Made by a program: the position numbers and the translations under genes
Origin: Candidatus Faecivivens stercorigallinarum
GTDB lineage: Bacteria > Bacillota > Clostridia > Oscillospirales > Ruminococcaceae
NCBI GenBank assembly: GCA_018715465.1
Contig: DVLN01000134.1
Span: 1-39,364 of the forward strand
DNA length: 39,364 nucleotides
Direction: 5' to 3'
In this document: positions 15,679 to 23,579 of the stretch, one piece after another
Numbering within the stretch: the stretch's first letter is position 1
Layout: each line of letters starts with the position of its first letter
Notes under the pieces: model-generated
Seen by the model: only the letters and a program-made list of their open reading frames with translations
Databases searched by the model: none
What the model was told of the DNA's origin: nothing

Positions 15679-17217
15679 ATGACAGAGAGGAATCAGACTG
15701 CCCTTGTCTTTGAGGGCAATAGCTTTAAATACGAGATGGAAAATGTCACCAAACTCTTTTTCCCGCTCCGGCATTTCGCCTTTCGCTATGACGGCGTCTG
15801 CCCGGAAGAGAACTTCGTCTTCTTTTTGATGCGGGAACTAGGGGGCGGCAATGTCCGGCTGCTGGTGCAGATCTGCCTGCCGGCGGAAAAGGAGTCCGGC
15901 CCGATTGTCTGCCAGGAAGAAAGCGTCATGCCGGTCGGTCTGCCGGAAAATCAGTACGAGTCTGAGCTGGCACGGCTTTTGTACGCCCAGCTTTCCCAGC
16001 ATACCGGTATCCGCCCGGCGTGGGGGATTTTGACCGGCGTCCGTCCGGTCAAGCTGGTGCAGAAACGTCTCGCTGCCGGAATGGATGACGACCAGATTCG
16101 CCGGGAAATGACCGGGCAGGATCTGGTCAGCGAAGGGAAGATCGACCTTGCTCTGAAGATCGCCCATGTCCAGCATCAGATGCTCCAGGGCGGGACCAGC
16201 CGGGATTACAGCCTGTATCTGTCAATCCCTTACTGTCCCAGCCGGTGCAGCTATTGCAGCTTTGTGTCCCAGTCGATCAGCGGGAAAAAGGCACAGGAGC
16301 TGCTGCCGCGCTACCTGATGGCACTGATCAAGGAACTGCGTGTAACGGCCGAACTTGCACAAAAACACCAGCTCCGGCTGCGGAGTATCTACCTGGGCGG
16401 CGGTACCCCGACGGTGCTGTCGGCTTCCCAGCTGCGGCAGCTGACTGGTGCGGTGAAGGACTACTTCCTGCAAGAAAACAGTTCGCTGCCAATTGAGTAT
16501 ACCATCGAGGCCGGCCGTCCCGATACCATCACCCCTGATAAGCTGGAGGTCATCAAAGGCAGCGGTGCAACCCGTATCTCGATCAATCCGCAGACCTTCT
16601 CGGATGAGGTGCTCCGCCGGATTGGCAGGGCACATACTGCACAGGATGTCATTGACTGCTATCATCTCGCCCGGTCGATGGGATTTGACGATATCAACAT
16701 GGACCTGATCGCCGGTCTGCCGGGGGATGATTACGAAGGGTTCTGCCGGAGTTTGGAAACGGCAATTTCACTTCGACCCGAAAATATCACAGTCCATTCG
16801 CTGACGGTCAAGCGTTCGTCCGCACTCTATGCCGGGATTGAGGAGATGGAAGATTACCGGCCGGTCCAGAAGATGATGGACTATGCTTCCTCCCGGCTGA
16901 TGGAGGAAGGATATGACCCTTACTACCTCTACCGGCAGAAAAATACTGTCGGCAATCTGGAGAACGTCGGTTATGCGCTGCCCGGCCACTGGGGAGCGTA
17001 CAATATTTACATCATGGAGGAAATCCAGAACATCCTGGCTTGCGGTGGCGGGGCTGTCTCTAAGGTCGTAAAGCCGGGCGGACTGGAACGAATCTATAAT
17101 TTTAAATATCCGTATGAATATCTGGACCGGTTTTCGGATATTCTGGATAGGAAGCAGCAGCTTTCCGCGCTGCTTGCCGACGCGGGAAAGGAGTGGGAGA
17201 ATGGTATCGGATGTTAA
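15679..17217 (+). CDS. hemZ: HemZ-type radical SAM coproporphyrinogen dehydrogenase-like protein
   Basis: This 512-residue radical SAM protein has the cluster-binding CxxxCxxC as C186, C190 and C193 (PYCPSRCSYC), followed by GGGTPTVLS. A clostridial N-terminal extension of about 175 residues precedes it. HemN-like enzymes oxidatively decarboxylate coproporphyrinogen III without oxygen; HemZ relatives are less well characterised and may act elsewhere. AAAGGG lies 6 bases before ATG 15679, chosen over ATG 15658. The end overlaps the kinase gene by 17 bases, so the two are translationally coupled. Confidence 0.9.
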   Translation: MTERNQTALVFEGNSFKYEMENVTKLFFPLRHFAFRYDGVCPEENFVFFLMRELGGGNVRLLVQICLPAEKESGPIVCQEESVMPVGLPENQYESELARLLYAQLSQHTGIRPAWGILTGVRPVKLVQKRLAAGMDDDQIRREMTGQDLVSEGKIDLALKIAHVQHQMLQGGTSRDYSLYLSIPYCPSRCSYCSFVSQSISGKKAQELLPRYLMALIKELRVTAELAQKHQLRLRSIYLGGGTPTVLSASQLRQLTGAVKDYFLQENSSLPIEYTIEAGRPDTITPDKLEVIKGSGATRISINPQTFSDEVLRRIGRAHTAQDVIDCYHLARSMGFDDINMDLIAGLPGDDYEGFCRSLETAISLRPENITVHSLTVKRSSALYAGIEEMEDYRPVQKMMDYASSRLMEEGYDPYYLYRQKNTVGNLENVGYALPGHWGAYNIYIMEEIQNILACGGGAVSKVVKPGGLERIYNFKYPYEYLDRFSDILDRKQQLSALLADAGKEWENGIGC

Positions 17218-18139
17218 GAAAAAACTGGATGCCGAATTGATCAGCAGCATGGCGGAGCGTTCGCCGCGGGAACTGATCCGGTTGTCGGAAAAACGTTACC
17301 GTGATCAGATCGCGGAGGTTGCTGACCGCTTTGCCGCACAGTTCCCCAGACAGAAAATTATCCTGCTCTCCGGTCCCACCAGCTCCGGTAAAACAACCAC
17401 TTCCCACAACCTCGATACAGAACTGGAAAAACGCGGCATTCATACCTTTCCCCTGTCGCTGGACGATTTCTTTTTCGACCGGGACCGGGCGCCGCTGATG
17501 GAAAACGGCAAGCCTGACCTTGAAACCCCCGAACTGATCGACACCGGGACGCTGGAAAGCTGCCTGGAAGTACTGTTCAGGGAAGGGAAGGCTGATTTCC
17601 CGATCTTTGACTTTAAGCTGGGGAAACGCAGCGACCGGGTCTGGACCCATGAGTATGACGAAAATACCGCGATCATCATTGAGGGGCTGCATGCCCTTAA
17701 CCCGCTGATCGCCGGACGGCCAATCTTTTCCGACGCACTCAGGCTGTACATCTCGATCAAAACCGAATACTATACCGGCTGCCAGCGGCTGATCTCCAGC
17801 CGGGAGATGCGGCTGATCCGCCGGATTATCCGGGACAACAGTTTCCGCGGCTGTGCGCCGGAGGCGACGATCGCGATGTGGGATAATGTCGTCAGAGGGG
17901 AAGAAAAACATATCCGCCCCTTCCGTACGGGTGCGGACGTCTGGATCGACTCGCTGCATCTGTATGAGCCGGCTCTCTACCGGCCAATCGCTGAAAAACT
18001 GCTGCTGCCCTGTCTGGCCAGCGGCGAATGCGCGGAAGAAGCGAAAAGCCTGCTTGAAAAGCTGTCACACTTTGCGCCGATGCAGCCGGAGGGAATCCCG
18101 TCCGATTCGCTGATGCGGGAGTTTTTGGAAGGAATCTGA
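17201..18139 (+). CDS. Uridine kinase-like nucleoside kinase
   Basis: This 312-residue P-loop kinase of the uridine kinase/phosphoribulokinase family has Walker A GPTSSGKTT at 58-66, LSLDDFFFDR after the next strand, and the IIEGLHALN motif. The start at 17201 follows AAAGGAG by 7 bases and lies within the hemZ end. About 50 residues precede the P-loop, less than in fusions that carry a TGS-like N-terminal domain. It probably phosphorylates a nucleoside for salvage; the exact substrate is not shown. Confidence 0.88.
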   Translation: MVSDVKKKLDAELISSMAERSPRELIRLSEKRYRDQIAEVADRFAAQFPRQKIILLSGPTSSGKTTTSHNLDTELEKRGIHTFPLSLDDFFFDRDRAPLMENGKPDLETPELIDTGTLESCLEVLFREGKADFPIFDFKLGKRSDRVWTHEYDENTAIIIEGLHALNPLIAGRPIFSDALRLYISIKTEYYTGCQRLISSREMRLIRRIIRDNSFRGCAPEATIAMWDNVVRGEEKHIRPFRTGADVWIDSLHLYEPALYRPIAEKLLLPCLASGECAEEAKSLLEKLSHFAPMQPEGIPSDSLMREFLEGI

Positions 18140-18191
18140 GGATAAAAAATTCGACGGTCTGTAAGGATTTTCTTAAATTTTTTTGATATGC

Positions 18192-18220
18192 TTGCAAGGC
18201 TGTACCATATGGTTTATAAT
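18192..18220 (+). promoter_or_regulatory. Promoter of the zinc-ribbon protein gene
   Basis: TTGCAA (18192-18197), 17 bp, TATAAT (18215-18220), 66 bases before the start codon. A small CCCC/GGGG hairpin lies in the leader. Confidence 0.85.
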
Positions 18221-18285
18221 AAGAACAGAAAGGCATCCCCCATAGTGGGGACAGCGGTTGCGCTGTGCCGGAAAGGAAGGATAAC

Positions 18286-18837
18286 ATGGGATTTATTGAT
18301 GAACTGTTGTCTTCCGCGAAGATCGTGGTCGACAAGGCCGGAAAACAGACCGATAAGGTTCTGGAAATTTCCAAACTCAAATATCAGAGCATCCAGCTTC
18401 AGAATGAACTGAGCCATCTCTATGAACAGCTGGGTGTCGCGACCTATGCAAAAATGGTCCAGGAAGCTGACAATGGCGACCTGATCGCGTCGCTGGGCGA
18501 CGAGATCACCGAGGTGCGCGCTGCCCTTGAGGTCGTTGAGGAAAAAATCAGCGAACAGAAAAACCTTCGCACCTGCCCCAATTGCGGCGCTAAACTCCCC
18601 CGTGAGGCTGTTTTCTGCTCCAGCTGCGGTACAAAGCTGGAAGATGATGAGGATGTGCCCGCGGATGATGCCGGCTGCTGCTGCGATGAGGAATGCGGCA
18701 CTGCCTGCGGCGAGGAATGCTGCGCCGATGAGGAGCCGTCCTGCTGCTGCGGCGAAAAGGCTGCGGATGAAACGGAAGAGGCTGAGGGATGCTGTGAAAA
18801 GGATCCCGCTGCCGGTGAGACGAAAAACGCTGAATAA
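18286..18837 (+). CDS. Coiled-coil zinc-ribbon protein with cysteine-rich acidic tail
   Basis: This encodes 183 residues. Residues 1-95 form a predicted helical/coiled-coil region beginning MGFIDELLSSAKIVVDKAGK. A zinc ribbon CPNCGAKLPREAVFCSSCG follows (C97, C100, C111, C114). The tail from 131 to 170 contains 12 cysteines in CC and CCC groups among Asp and Glu. The first two parts resemble the common zinc-ribbon proteins of Firmicutes; the tail is unusual and looks metal- or thiol-binding. The ATG at 18286 follows AAAGGAAGG by 8 bases. It is flanked by its own promoter and a terminator, so it is monocistronic. Function unknown. Confidence 0.85.
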   Translation: MGFIDELLSSAKIVVDKAGKQTDKVLEISKLKYQSIQLQNELSHLYEQLGVATYAKMVQEADNGDLIASLGDEITEVRAALEVVEEKISEQKNLRTCPNCGAKLPREAVFCSSCGTKLEDDEDVPADDAGCCCDEECGTACGEECCADEEPSCCCGEKAADETEEAEGCCEKDPAAGETKNAE

Positions 18838-18876
18838 GCGGGTGAGTCTCTGAAATCAGTTCCCTAAACGGGAACA

Positions 18877-18965
18877 GGTGCGGAGTGCCGCACCGATTGC
18901 CCTTTCTCTGGCGCTGGCCGCTCTGGGCGGCACGGCTATGGGAGAGGGCATTTTTAGGCGCAGAT
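18877..18965 (+). terminator. Terminator after the zinc-ribbon gene, or attenuator before the yab cluster
   Basis: A GGTGCGG/CCGCACC hairpin (18877-18894) is followed by a long hairpin whose base is TGCCCT-TCTC (18898-18908) with GAGAGGGCA (18952-18960), then TTTTT. It lies 60 bases before the next gene start, so readthrough could set expression of the downstream cluster. Confidence 0.75.
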
Positions 18966-19025
18966 GAGACTGTGCCGATACATAAAGGGCAGAGAAAATT
19001 CCTGCCTGTTAAGGGAGTGAACCAT

Positions 19026-20807
19026 TTGCAACAAACCCGGAACAGAGAGGCGGAATCACAAAACGTCTCAAGGGGAGGGCAGAACCTGCTGCGCGGCGCG
19101 TCGGTGCTGGGCGCGTCGATGATCATTGTCAAGTTGTTCGGTGCACTGTTCAAAATCCCGCTGGGAAATATCCTGGACGGGGATGGGATGGGATATTTTT
19201 CGACCTCCTATTCGATTTTTACGATGATTTATTCCTTCTCGACCGCGGGGCTGCCGGCTGCGATCGCGAAGATGGTCGCGGAACAGTCGGTCCGCGGCAG
19301 GGCCAGGGATATCCGGCGGCTGCGGCAGCTGTCGCTCAGACTGTTTCTGATCCTCGGACTGGTCGGGACAGGGCTGATCCTGCTGCTGAGCAAGGTGTAT
19401 GTCAATATTGCCAACAATCCCGGTGCCTGGTACTGTGTGCTTGCGATTGCACCGGCGGTCTTTTTCGGATGTATGACCAGCGCCTATCGCGGCTACTATG
19501 AGGGGCTGCGGAATATGAGCCCGACTGCCGTTTCGCAGGTGGTCGAGGTTATAGTCAAGCTGGTGTTCGGTTTATCGCTGTCGTTTGGGACGGTTGTCTG
19601 GGGCAACGCTCAGTTTGAGGCAGGGAAAAAGGTGTTCGGTGTCGTCTGCAAGACGGCGTCTGAGGCAAACGCCGCCATCCAGCCGGTCGCGTCGGCTGCT
19701 GCTATCTTGGGCGTCACCATCTCGACGATGGCCGGTACGCTGTATCTTATGTATAAATTCCGCCGCACCGGCGACGGAATGAGCGCTGATGCGCTGCGGT
19801 ATTCTCCCCGGCCGATGCGTGGACGGGTGCTGGTAGTAAGGCTGGTGACGATTGCGGTGCCGATTTCGCTGTCGTCGATCGTTATGAACGTCGCACAGGC
19901 AGTCGATACCGTCACGATCATCAACTGTTTGCAGTTCGCGTTCGATCATTTCCCCGAAAAGATGAACGCAATCTATCAGAATATTCTCACCCAGGCGACG
20001 CTGGGCGGAGAGTCGGCCGCTAACTTTATCTACGGTTCCTATGCCGGGTACGCGCTGTCGATCTTTAATCTGGTGCCCGCTTTCTGCAACATCTTCGGTA
20101 AATCTGCGCTGCCCAATGTTACCGCCTGCTGGTCGGCAGGCGACCGGGACGGAACCCGGCTGAACATTGAGTCGGTCATCCGTATGACCAGTCTGATCGC
20201 GATTCCGGCGAGCTTCGGGATTTTCTTCATGTCCGAACCGATTCTCAGCCTGCTCTATCCGCTCAAGGAAGCGGAAGTCGCGGTCGCGTCGGGGGTTTTG
20301 TCCTGGCAGGGTATCTCGCTGATCTTCCTCGGGCTGACGGTGCCGCTGTTTGCGGTCATGCAGGGGCTGGGATATGCCGGCAAGCCGCCAAAATACATGC
20401 TGGCCGGTGTGATCGTCAAGTTTGTGGTCAACCTCGTCACCATCTGCATTCCCGCGGTCAATATTGCGGGCGCGGCACTCGGGACCGGGGCGTGCTATCT
20501 GATCATTCTGGTACTGTCGCTGCGGGGACTGCGCAAGGTTACCGGGCTGCCGATCAGTTTTCTGCGGCTGACCGGCAAGCAGCTGGTTGCCGGGTTCGGA
20601 TGCGGGCTGTCGGCGTGGGGCTGCTACAAGCTGCTGAGCGGGGTATCCGCGTCCCATCTGATGACGCTTGTTTCGGTTGGGGTTGCAGGGTGCGTGTATG
20701 TTGTCCTGCTGCTGGTGCTGCGGGCACTGTCGCGGGAAGACATCGAAATGCTGCCTAAGGGAGAAAAATTTGCAAAACTACTTGCAAAATGGAAACTTAT
20801 CGGTTAA
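19026..20807 (+). CDS. yabM: SpoVB/YabM-type membrane flippase
   Basis: This 593-residue MVF-family protein has about 14 hydrophobic segments and the N-terminal NLLRGASVLGASMIIVKLFG and DGDGMGYFSTSYSIF pattern. It is a probable exporter of lipid-linked cell-wall or polysaccharide precursors. The start is taken as TTG 19026, 8 bases after AAGGGAG; GTG 19017 is an alternative, and the frame upstream runs through the terminator hairpin and is not coding. The order with mazG, rqcP, yabP, yabQ, divIC and an S1 gene matches yabM of the Bacillus/Clostridium yab cluster. Confidence 0.85.
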   Translation: MQQTRNREAESQNVSRGGQNLLRGASVLGASMIIVKLFGALFKIPLGNILDGDGMGYFSTSYSIFTMIYSFSTAGLPAAIAKMVAEQSVRGRARDIRRLRQLSLRLFLILGLVGTGLILLLSKVYVNIANNPGAWYCVLAIAPAVFFGCMTSAYRGYYEGLRNMSPTAVSQVVEVIVKLVFGLSLSFGTVVWGNAQFEAGKKVFGVVCKTASEANAAIQPVASAAAILGVTISTMAGTLYLMYKFRRTGDGMSADALRYSPRPMRGRVLVVRLVTIAVPISLSSIVMNVAQAVDTVTIINCLQFAFDHFPEKMNAIYQNILTQATLGGESAANFIYGSYAGYALSIFNLVPAFCNIFGKSALPNVTACWSAGDRDGTRLNIESVIRMTSLIAIPASFGIFFMSEPILSLLYPLKEAEVAVASGVLSWQGISLIFLGLTVPLFAVMQGLGYAGKPPKYMLAGVIVKFVVNLVTICIPAVNIAGAALGTGACYLIILVLSLRGLRKVTGLPISFLRLTGKQLVAGFGCGLSAWGCYKLLSGVSASHLMTLVSVGVAGCVYVVLLLVLRALSREDIEMLPKGEKFAKLLAKWKLIG

Positions 20808-20810
20808 AAT
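20782..20810 (+). promoter_or_regulatory. Promoter of mazG inside the end of yabM
   Basis: TTGCAA (20782-20787), 17 bp, TAAAAT (20805-20810); the -10 includes the yabM stop codon. mazG starts 73 bases on. Confidence 0.75.
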
Positions 20811-20882
20811 AGTACCGTGTGCTGTAAACGCGCCAGCCGCTGCCCCTGCGGGGTTTCACAGTTTTTGAGGAGGAACGGAAAA

Positions 20883-21617
20883 ATGACGGATTTTCCCAAA
20901 AAGGATGTTTATACCCTGTCGGACCTGCACCGGCTGACCATGCTGCTCCGTACGCCCGACGGCTGTCCGTGGGACAGGGTGCAGACCCATTCCAGCATCC
21001 GGCGTGATTTCCTGGAGGAAGCGTACGAAGCGGTCGAGGCAATCGACCGCGATGATCCCGCTCTCTTGTGTGAAGAGCTGGGAGATGTCCTGTTCCAGGT
21101 GGTCTTTCATTCGGTCATCGAGGAGGAACGGGGCAGATGCTCCCTCTCCGATGTGGTCACCGGTGTGACCCGCAAAATGCTGATGCGGCATCCCCATGTC
21201 TTTGGTGATCTGCAGGTCAGCAGCGAGGGCGAAGTTCTGACCAACTGGGAACAGATCAAGAATGATTCCAAAGGGGTTACGTCAGCTGCCGAAACACTGC
21301 GTCTGGTGCCGGAGACTTTTCCGGCGCTGATGAAGGCGGACAAGCTGATCAAAAGGGCCGATAAGGCCGGTGCTTTGGCTGGCGAAAAGCTGGCCGGTTC
21401 GCTGGAACAAGCGTGCAGGACATTTGAACAGGCAGAAGGCGATCAGGCGTCTGAGGCGCTGGGAGAGCTGCTGCTGGCAGTTGTTGCCGCCGCCCGTGAA
21501 AAGGGCGCCGATGCGGAGATGAGCCTGCTGGAGGCCTGCAAGGGGCTGGTAGAGCGGTTTTCGGCTGCGGAGGAAAGGGCAGCACGGGAAGGTCTGCCGC
21601 TTGGGGAGACCTTTTGA
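20883..21617 (+). CDS. mazG: Nucleoside triphosphate pyrophosphohydrolase MazG
   Basis: MazG hydrolyses (d)NTPs to monophosphates and pyrophosphate, cleaning the nucleotide pool. The 244 residues contain GCPWDRVQTHSSIRRDFLEE with EExxE (E45, E46, E49) and the second metal set EELGD at 64-68, then KMLMRHPHVFGD and NWEQIK. A weaker second MazG-like half follows. GAGGAGG lies about 10 bases before the ATG. It is the yabN-equivalent position, although the extra N-terminal methylase domain of YabN is absent. Confidence 0.93.
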   Translation: MTDFPKKDVYTLSDLHRLTMLLRTPDGCPWDRVQTHSSIRRDFLEEAYEAVEAIDRDDPALLCEELGDVLFQVVFHSVIEEERGRCSLSDVVTGVTRKMLMRHPHVFGDLQVSSEGEVLTNWEQIKNDSKGVTSAAETLRLVPETFPALMKADKLIKRADKAGALAGEKLAGSLEQACRTFEQAEGDQASEALGELLLAVVAAAREKGADAEMSLLEACKGLVERFSAAEERAAREGLPLGETF

Positions 21618-21745
21618 AAAAATTGTGCGTTTGGCTGCACAAAAACATTGAAATCCGGTGGGTGACGGCCGTCTGAGCCGTTTTTGGCGCGCTGCGTACA
21701 AAAAGTGAAAGGACCCGGATCAAATAGAATTTGGAGGAAATTATC

Positions 21746-22021
21746 ATGACAAAAACTGAACTGATCAACGAAGTTGCAAATAAAACCGAACTGACCAAAA
21801 AGGACTGCGAAAAGGCAGTCAATGCTGTGATCGAGAGCATCACCGACGCTCTGATCATGGGCGATAAGGTACAGCTGGTCGGCTTTGGCACCTTTGAGGT
21901 CCGCGACCGCGCTGCCAGAGAAGGCAAAAACCCCGCTACCGGCGAGGCAATCTCTATCCCCGCTACCCGCGTTCCCGCTTTCAAGGCCGGCAAGGCTCTG
22001 AAGGACGCGATTGCCAAATAA
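21746..22021 (+). CDS. hup: DNA-binding protein HU
   Basis: This 91-residue HU/IHF-family histone-like protein binds and bends DNA as a dimer. It has the standard MTKTELINEVA start, the GFGTFEVRDRAAREGKNPATGE arm region (proline at the DNA-intercalating tip) and the PAFKAGKALKDAI end. GGAGG lies 9 bases before the ATG. A weak hairpin with TTTTT (21665-21685) separates it from mazG, and a good terminator follows, so it is likely its own unit within the yab cluster. Confidence 0.96.
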   Translation: MTKTELINEVANKTELTKKDCEKAVNAVIESITDALIMGDKVQLVGFGTFEVRDRAAREGKNPATGEAISIPATRVPAFKAGKALKDAIAK

Positions 22022-22112
22022 TTTTGCTCCGCCTGAGATTTCAGCGGCGCTGCCTGAACTGGATGGCGTGACCATTGGAACAGGCTTGGCATGCGGATGT
22101 AAAGGTTACCAC

Positions 22113-22148
22113 GGGCTGTCCTGCCTTCAACTGCGGGACAGCCCTTTT
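22113..22148 (+). terminator. Terminator after hup
   Basis: GGGCTGTCC (22113-22121) pairs with GGACAGCCC (22136-22144), followed by TTTTG. It lies 92 bases after the stop. Confidence 0.8.
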
Positions 22149-22186
22149 GTTTGCCGCTTTTATTGCGGCGGAAAGGATGAATCAGT

Positions 22187-22429
22187 ATGAGACTGGACAA
22201 GTTTTTGAAGGTCAGCCGGATTATTAAACGGCGCACCGTTGCAAATGAAGCCTGTGATGCCGGCAGAATCCTTGTCGGGGACAAGCCCGCCCGCGCTTCG
22301 TATGAGGTCAAGGTCGGGGACGTACTGGAAATCGGTGTCGGCCGCCCGATGAAAGTCAGGGTCCTCTCGGTCAACGAGTACGCGACCAAGGAAAACGCAG
22401 CGGAAATGTACGAGATCCTGCCGGAATAA
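22187..22429 (+). CDS. rqcP: S4-domain RNA-binding protein RqcP (YabO/HSP15-like)
   Basis: This 80-residue single S4 domain (MRLDKFLKVSRIIKRRTVANEACDAG, then VGDVLEIGVG) matches the whole length of RqcP. In Firmicutes RqcP binds the 50S subunit with RqcH and helps add alanine tails to stalled nascent chains. GAAAGGATG precedes the ATG. Its place after mazG matches yabO of Bacillus. A terminator follows at once, and the rest of the cluster resumes 856 bp later. Confidence 0.93.
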   Translation: MRLDKFLKVSRIIKRRTVANEACDAGRILVGDKPARASYEVKVGDVLEIGVGRPMKVRVLSVNEYATKENAAEMYEILPE

Positions 22430-22457
22430 CGGCGGAATGTACATGGATAAAGTGCAG

Positions 22458-22487
22458 GGCGACGGCAGGAAACTGCTGTCGCCTTTT
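22458..22487 (+). terminator. Terminator after rqcP
   Basis: GGCGAC-GGCAG pairs with CTGCT-GTCGCC across a GAAA tetraloop (one G-T wobble), followed by TTTTCC. Confidence 0.85.
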
Positions 22488-22531
22488 CCTATCTCCGGCT
22501 TTCTGTTTTGGCGGTGACAGAAGGAGTAAAC

Positions 22532-22612
22532 GGCGGCAACAGCTGCCGCCTTGGCTCTCCATTAGGAGAGCAGCCATCCGTAGAGGCTTCACGATAGTGA
22601 CTGAGAGGGCGA
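22532..22612. repeat. Short double-hairpin element next to repeat R2
   Basis: GGCGGCA/TGCCGCC (22532-22550) is followed by GCTCTCC/GGAGAGC (22554-22571) and then the phrase GTGACTGAGAGG. This arrangement resembles a short repeat common in gut Ruminococcaceae genomes (recalled, not checked). No gene is seen. Confidence 0.5.
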
Positions 22613-22632
22613 AAAACGATTATGTTGTACCG

Positions 22633-23170
22633 CCATGAACTGTCCACCGGACAGTTCATGGGGAGAACAAGTCGAATATCGTCAGCGCCGTGCCGGCTCA
22701 CGTAGTCCCACCTGAGCGGGTAAGGCGGAACTGCTGTCCTCGCTCGTTTTTATGGATGAAGAGGGTATCGAACCCCCTTCATCCATAGGGGACGCCCTTG
22801 CTATGCGTCCCCTACGCAAAATACCTGCGGGCATTTTGCTACCCCTTGCTGAGCTGATTTTGGGGAAAGGATTTCGCTCTCTGCGGAGAGCGACCAGGGG
22901 CTCTGCCCGCTGGACCCCGCAAGCCTTTGAAAAGGCTTGACCTAAACTTTTGAATGATTACTCCCGTTAGAAAGTGCTTTTCGTTACCAACTACCTACCC
23001 GGCGCGTTTGCAAAGATTGTTATTTTGCAATCGAGGCCGTCGGTAGCGCATGTATGCGCTTCGCGGCCGAACAACGCGATCAAGTCAGCGCGGACACCGC
23101 GCCCGTCGGTAGTGCATGTATGCGCTTCGCGGCCGAACAACGCGAACAAGGGAGCGGAAGCATTCCGCCG
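22633..23170 (+). repeat. Intergenic stem-loop repeat, copy R2
   Basis: This copy fills most of the gap between rqcP and yabP. It opens with a 29-bp palindrome (22633-22661), then CGTCAGCGCCGTGCCGG and CACGTAGTCCCAC blocks, the 37-base hairpin 22751-22787, AGGGGACGC hairpin, CAAAATACC/GGCATTTTG (22817-22838), CGCTCTC/GAGAGCG (22875-22892), CCAG-GGGC/GCCC-CTGG and CAAGCC/GGCTTG stems. It ends with a direct repeat of about 49 bp at a 66-bp period (23038 and 23104). A 62-codon frame through it is judged non-coding. Confidence 0.9.
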
Positions 23171-23194
23171 CAGGCACTGCGCCCCGGAAACCGG

Positions 23195-23223
23195 GTAACA
23201 AATGGGGAGTGTGTTCATATAAT
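23195..23223 (+). promoter_or_regulatory. Candidate sporulation (sigma-E or sigma-K like) promoter of yabPQ
   Basis: CATATAAT (23216-23223) is one base from the sigma-E -10 consensus CATACAAT and fits the sigma-K CATAnnnT form; GTAACA (23195-23200) lies 15 bp upstream, placing AC at the sigma-K -35 position. It is 62 bases before yabP. The -35 match to sigma-E is weak. Confidence 0.5.
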
Positions 23224-23285
23224 GGGTTGGCACTGCATATCCTTTCCAGAGGGCAGGCGCCCCCGCTATGAAAGGATGTGGTCGG

Positions 23286-23579
23286 ATGGATCAGCAACTC
23301 GCGCGTGACCGTAACCCTCAGCCCGCTAAACCTCACCGCCTCTCTCTCGATTCCCGTAAACGTCTCGAACTGACCGGCGTCAAACAGGTTGAATGCTTTG
23401 ACGATACCTTCGCCGTCCTCGATACAACAATGGGCCGGTTGGAGATCCGCGGTCAGGGCCTGGCAATCCTCGACCTCTCTTCCGATGGCGGCGACCTCTC
23501 GATGACCGGTACCGTCTCGGCACTCTTTTATCAGGATGACCAGCCCCGCGCCTTCTTCGGGAGGGGGCGGAAAAAATGA
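23286..23579 (+). CDS. yabP: Sporulation protein YabP
   Basis: This 97-residue YabP/YqfC-family protein has the typical RKRLELTGVKQVECFDD and GRLEIRGQGLAILDLSSDGG stretches. In Bacillus it is made in the mother cell under sigma-E and is needed for cortex assembly with YabQ. ATG 23286 follows AAAGGA by 8 bases. Its end overlaps yabQ by 4 bases (ATGA), so the two are coupled. Confidence 0.9.
   Translation: MDQQLARDRNPQPAKPHRLSLDSRKRLELTGVKQVECFDDTFAVLDTTMGRLEIRGQGLAILDLSSDGGDLSMTGTVSALFYQDDQPRAFFGRGRKK

Noticed and set aside
18885..19025. N-terminal extension of the YabM-like flippase
   Set aside because: It runs through a terminator hairpin and lacks a ribosome site; family alignment from memory begins near NLLRGASVLG.
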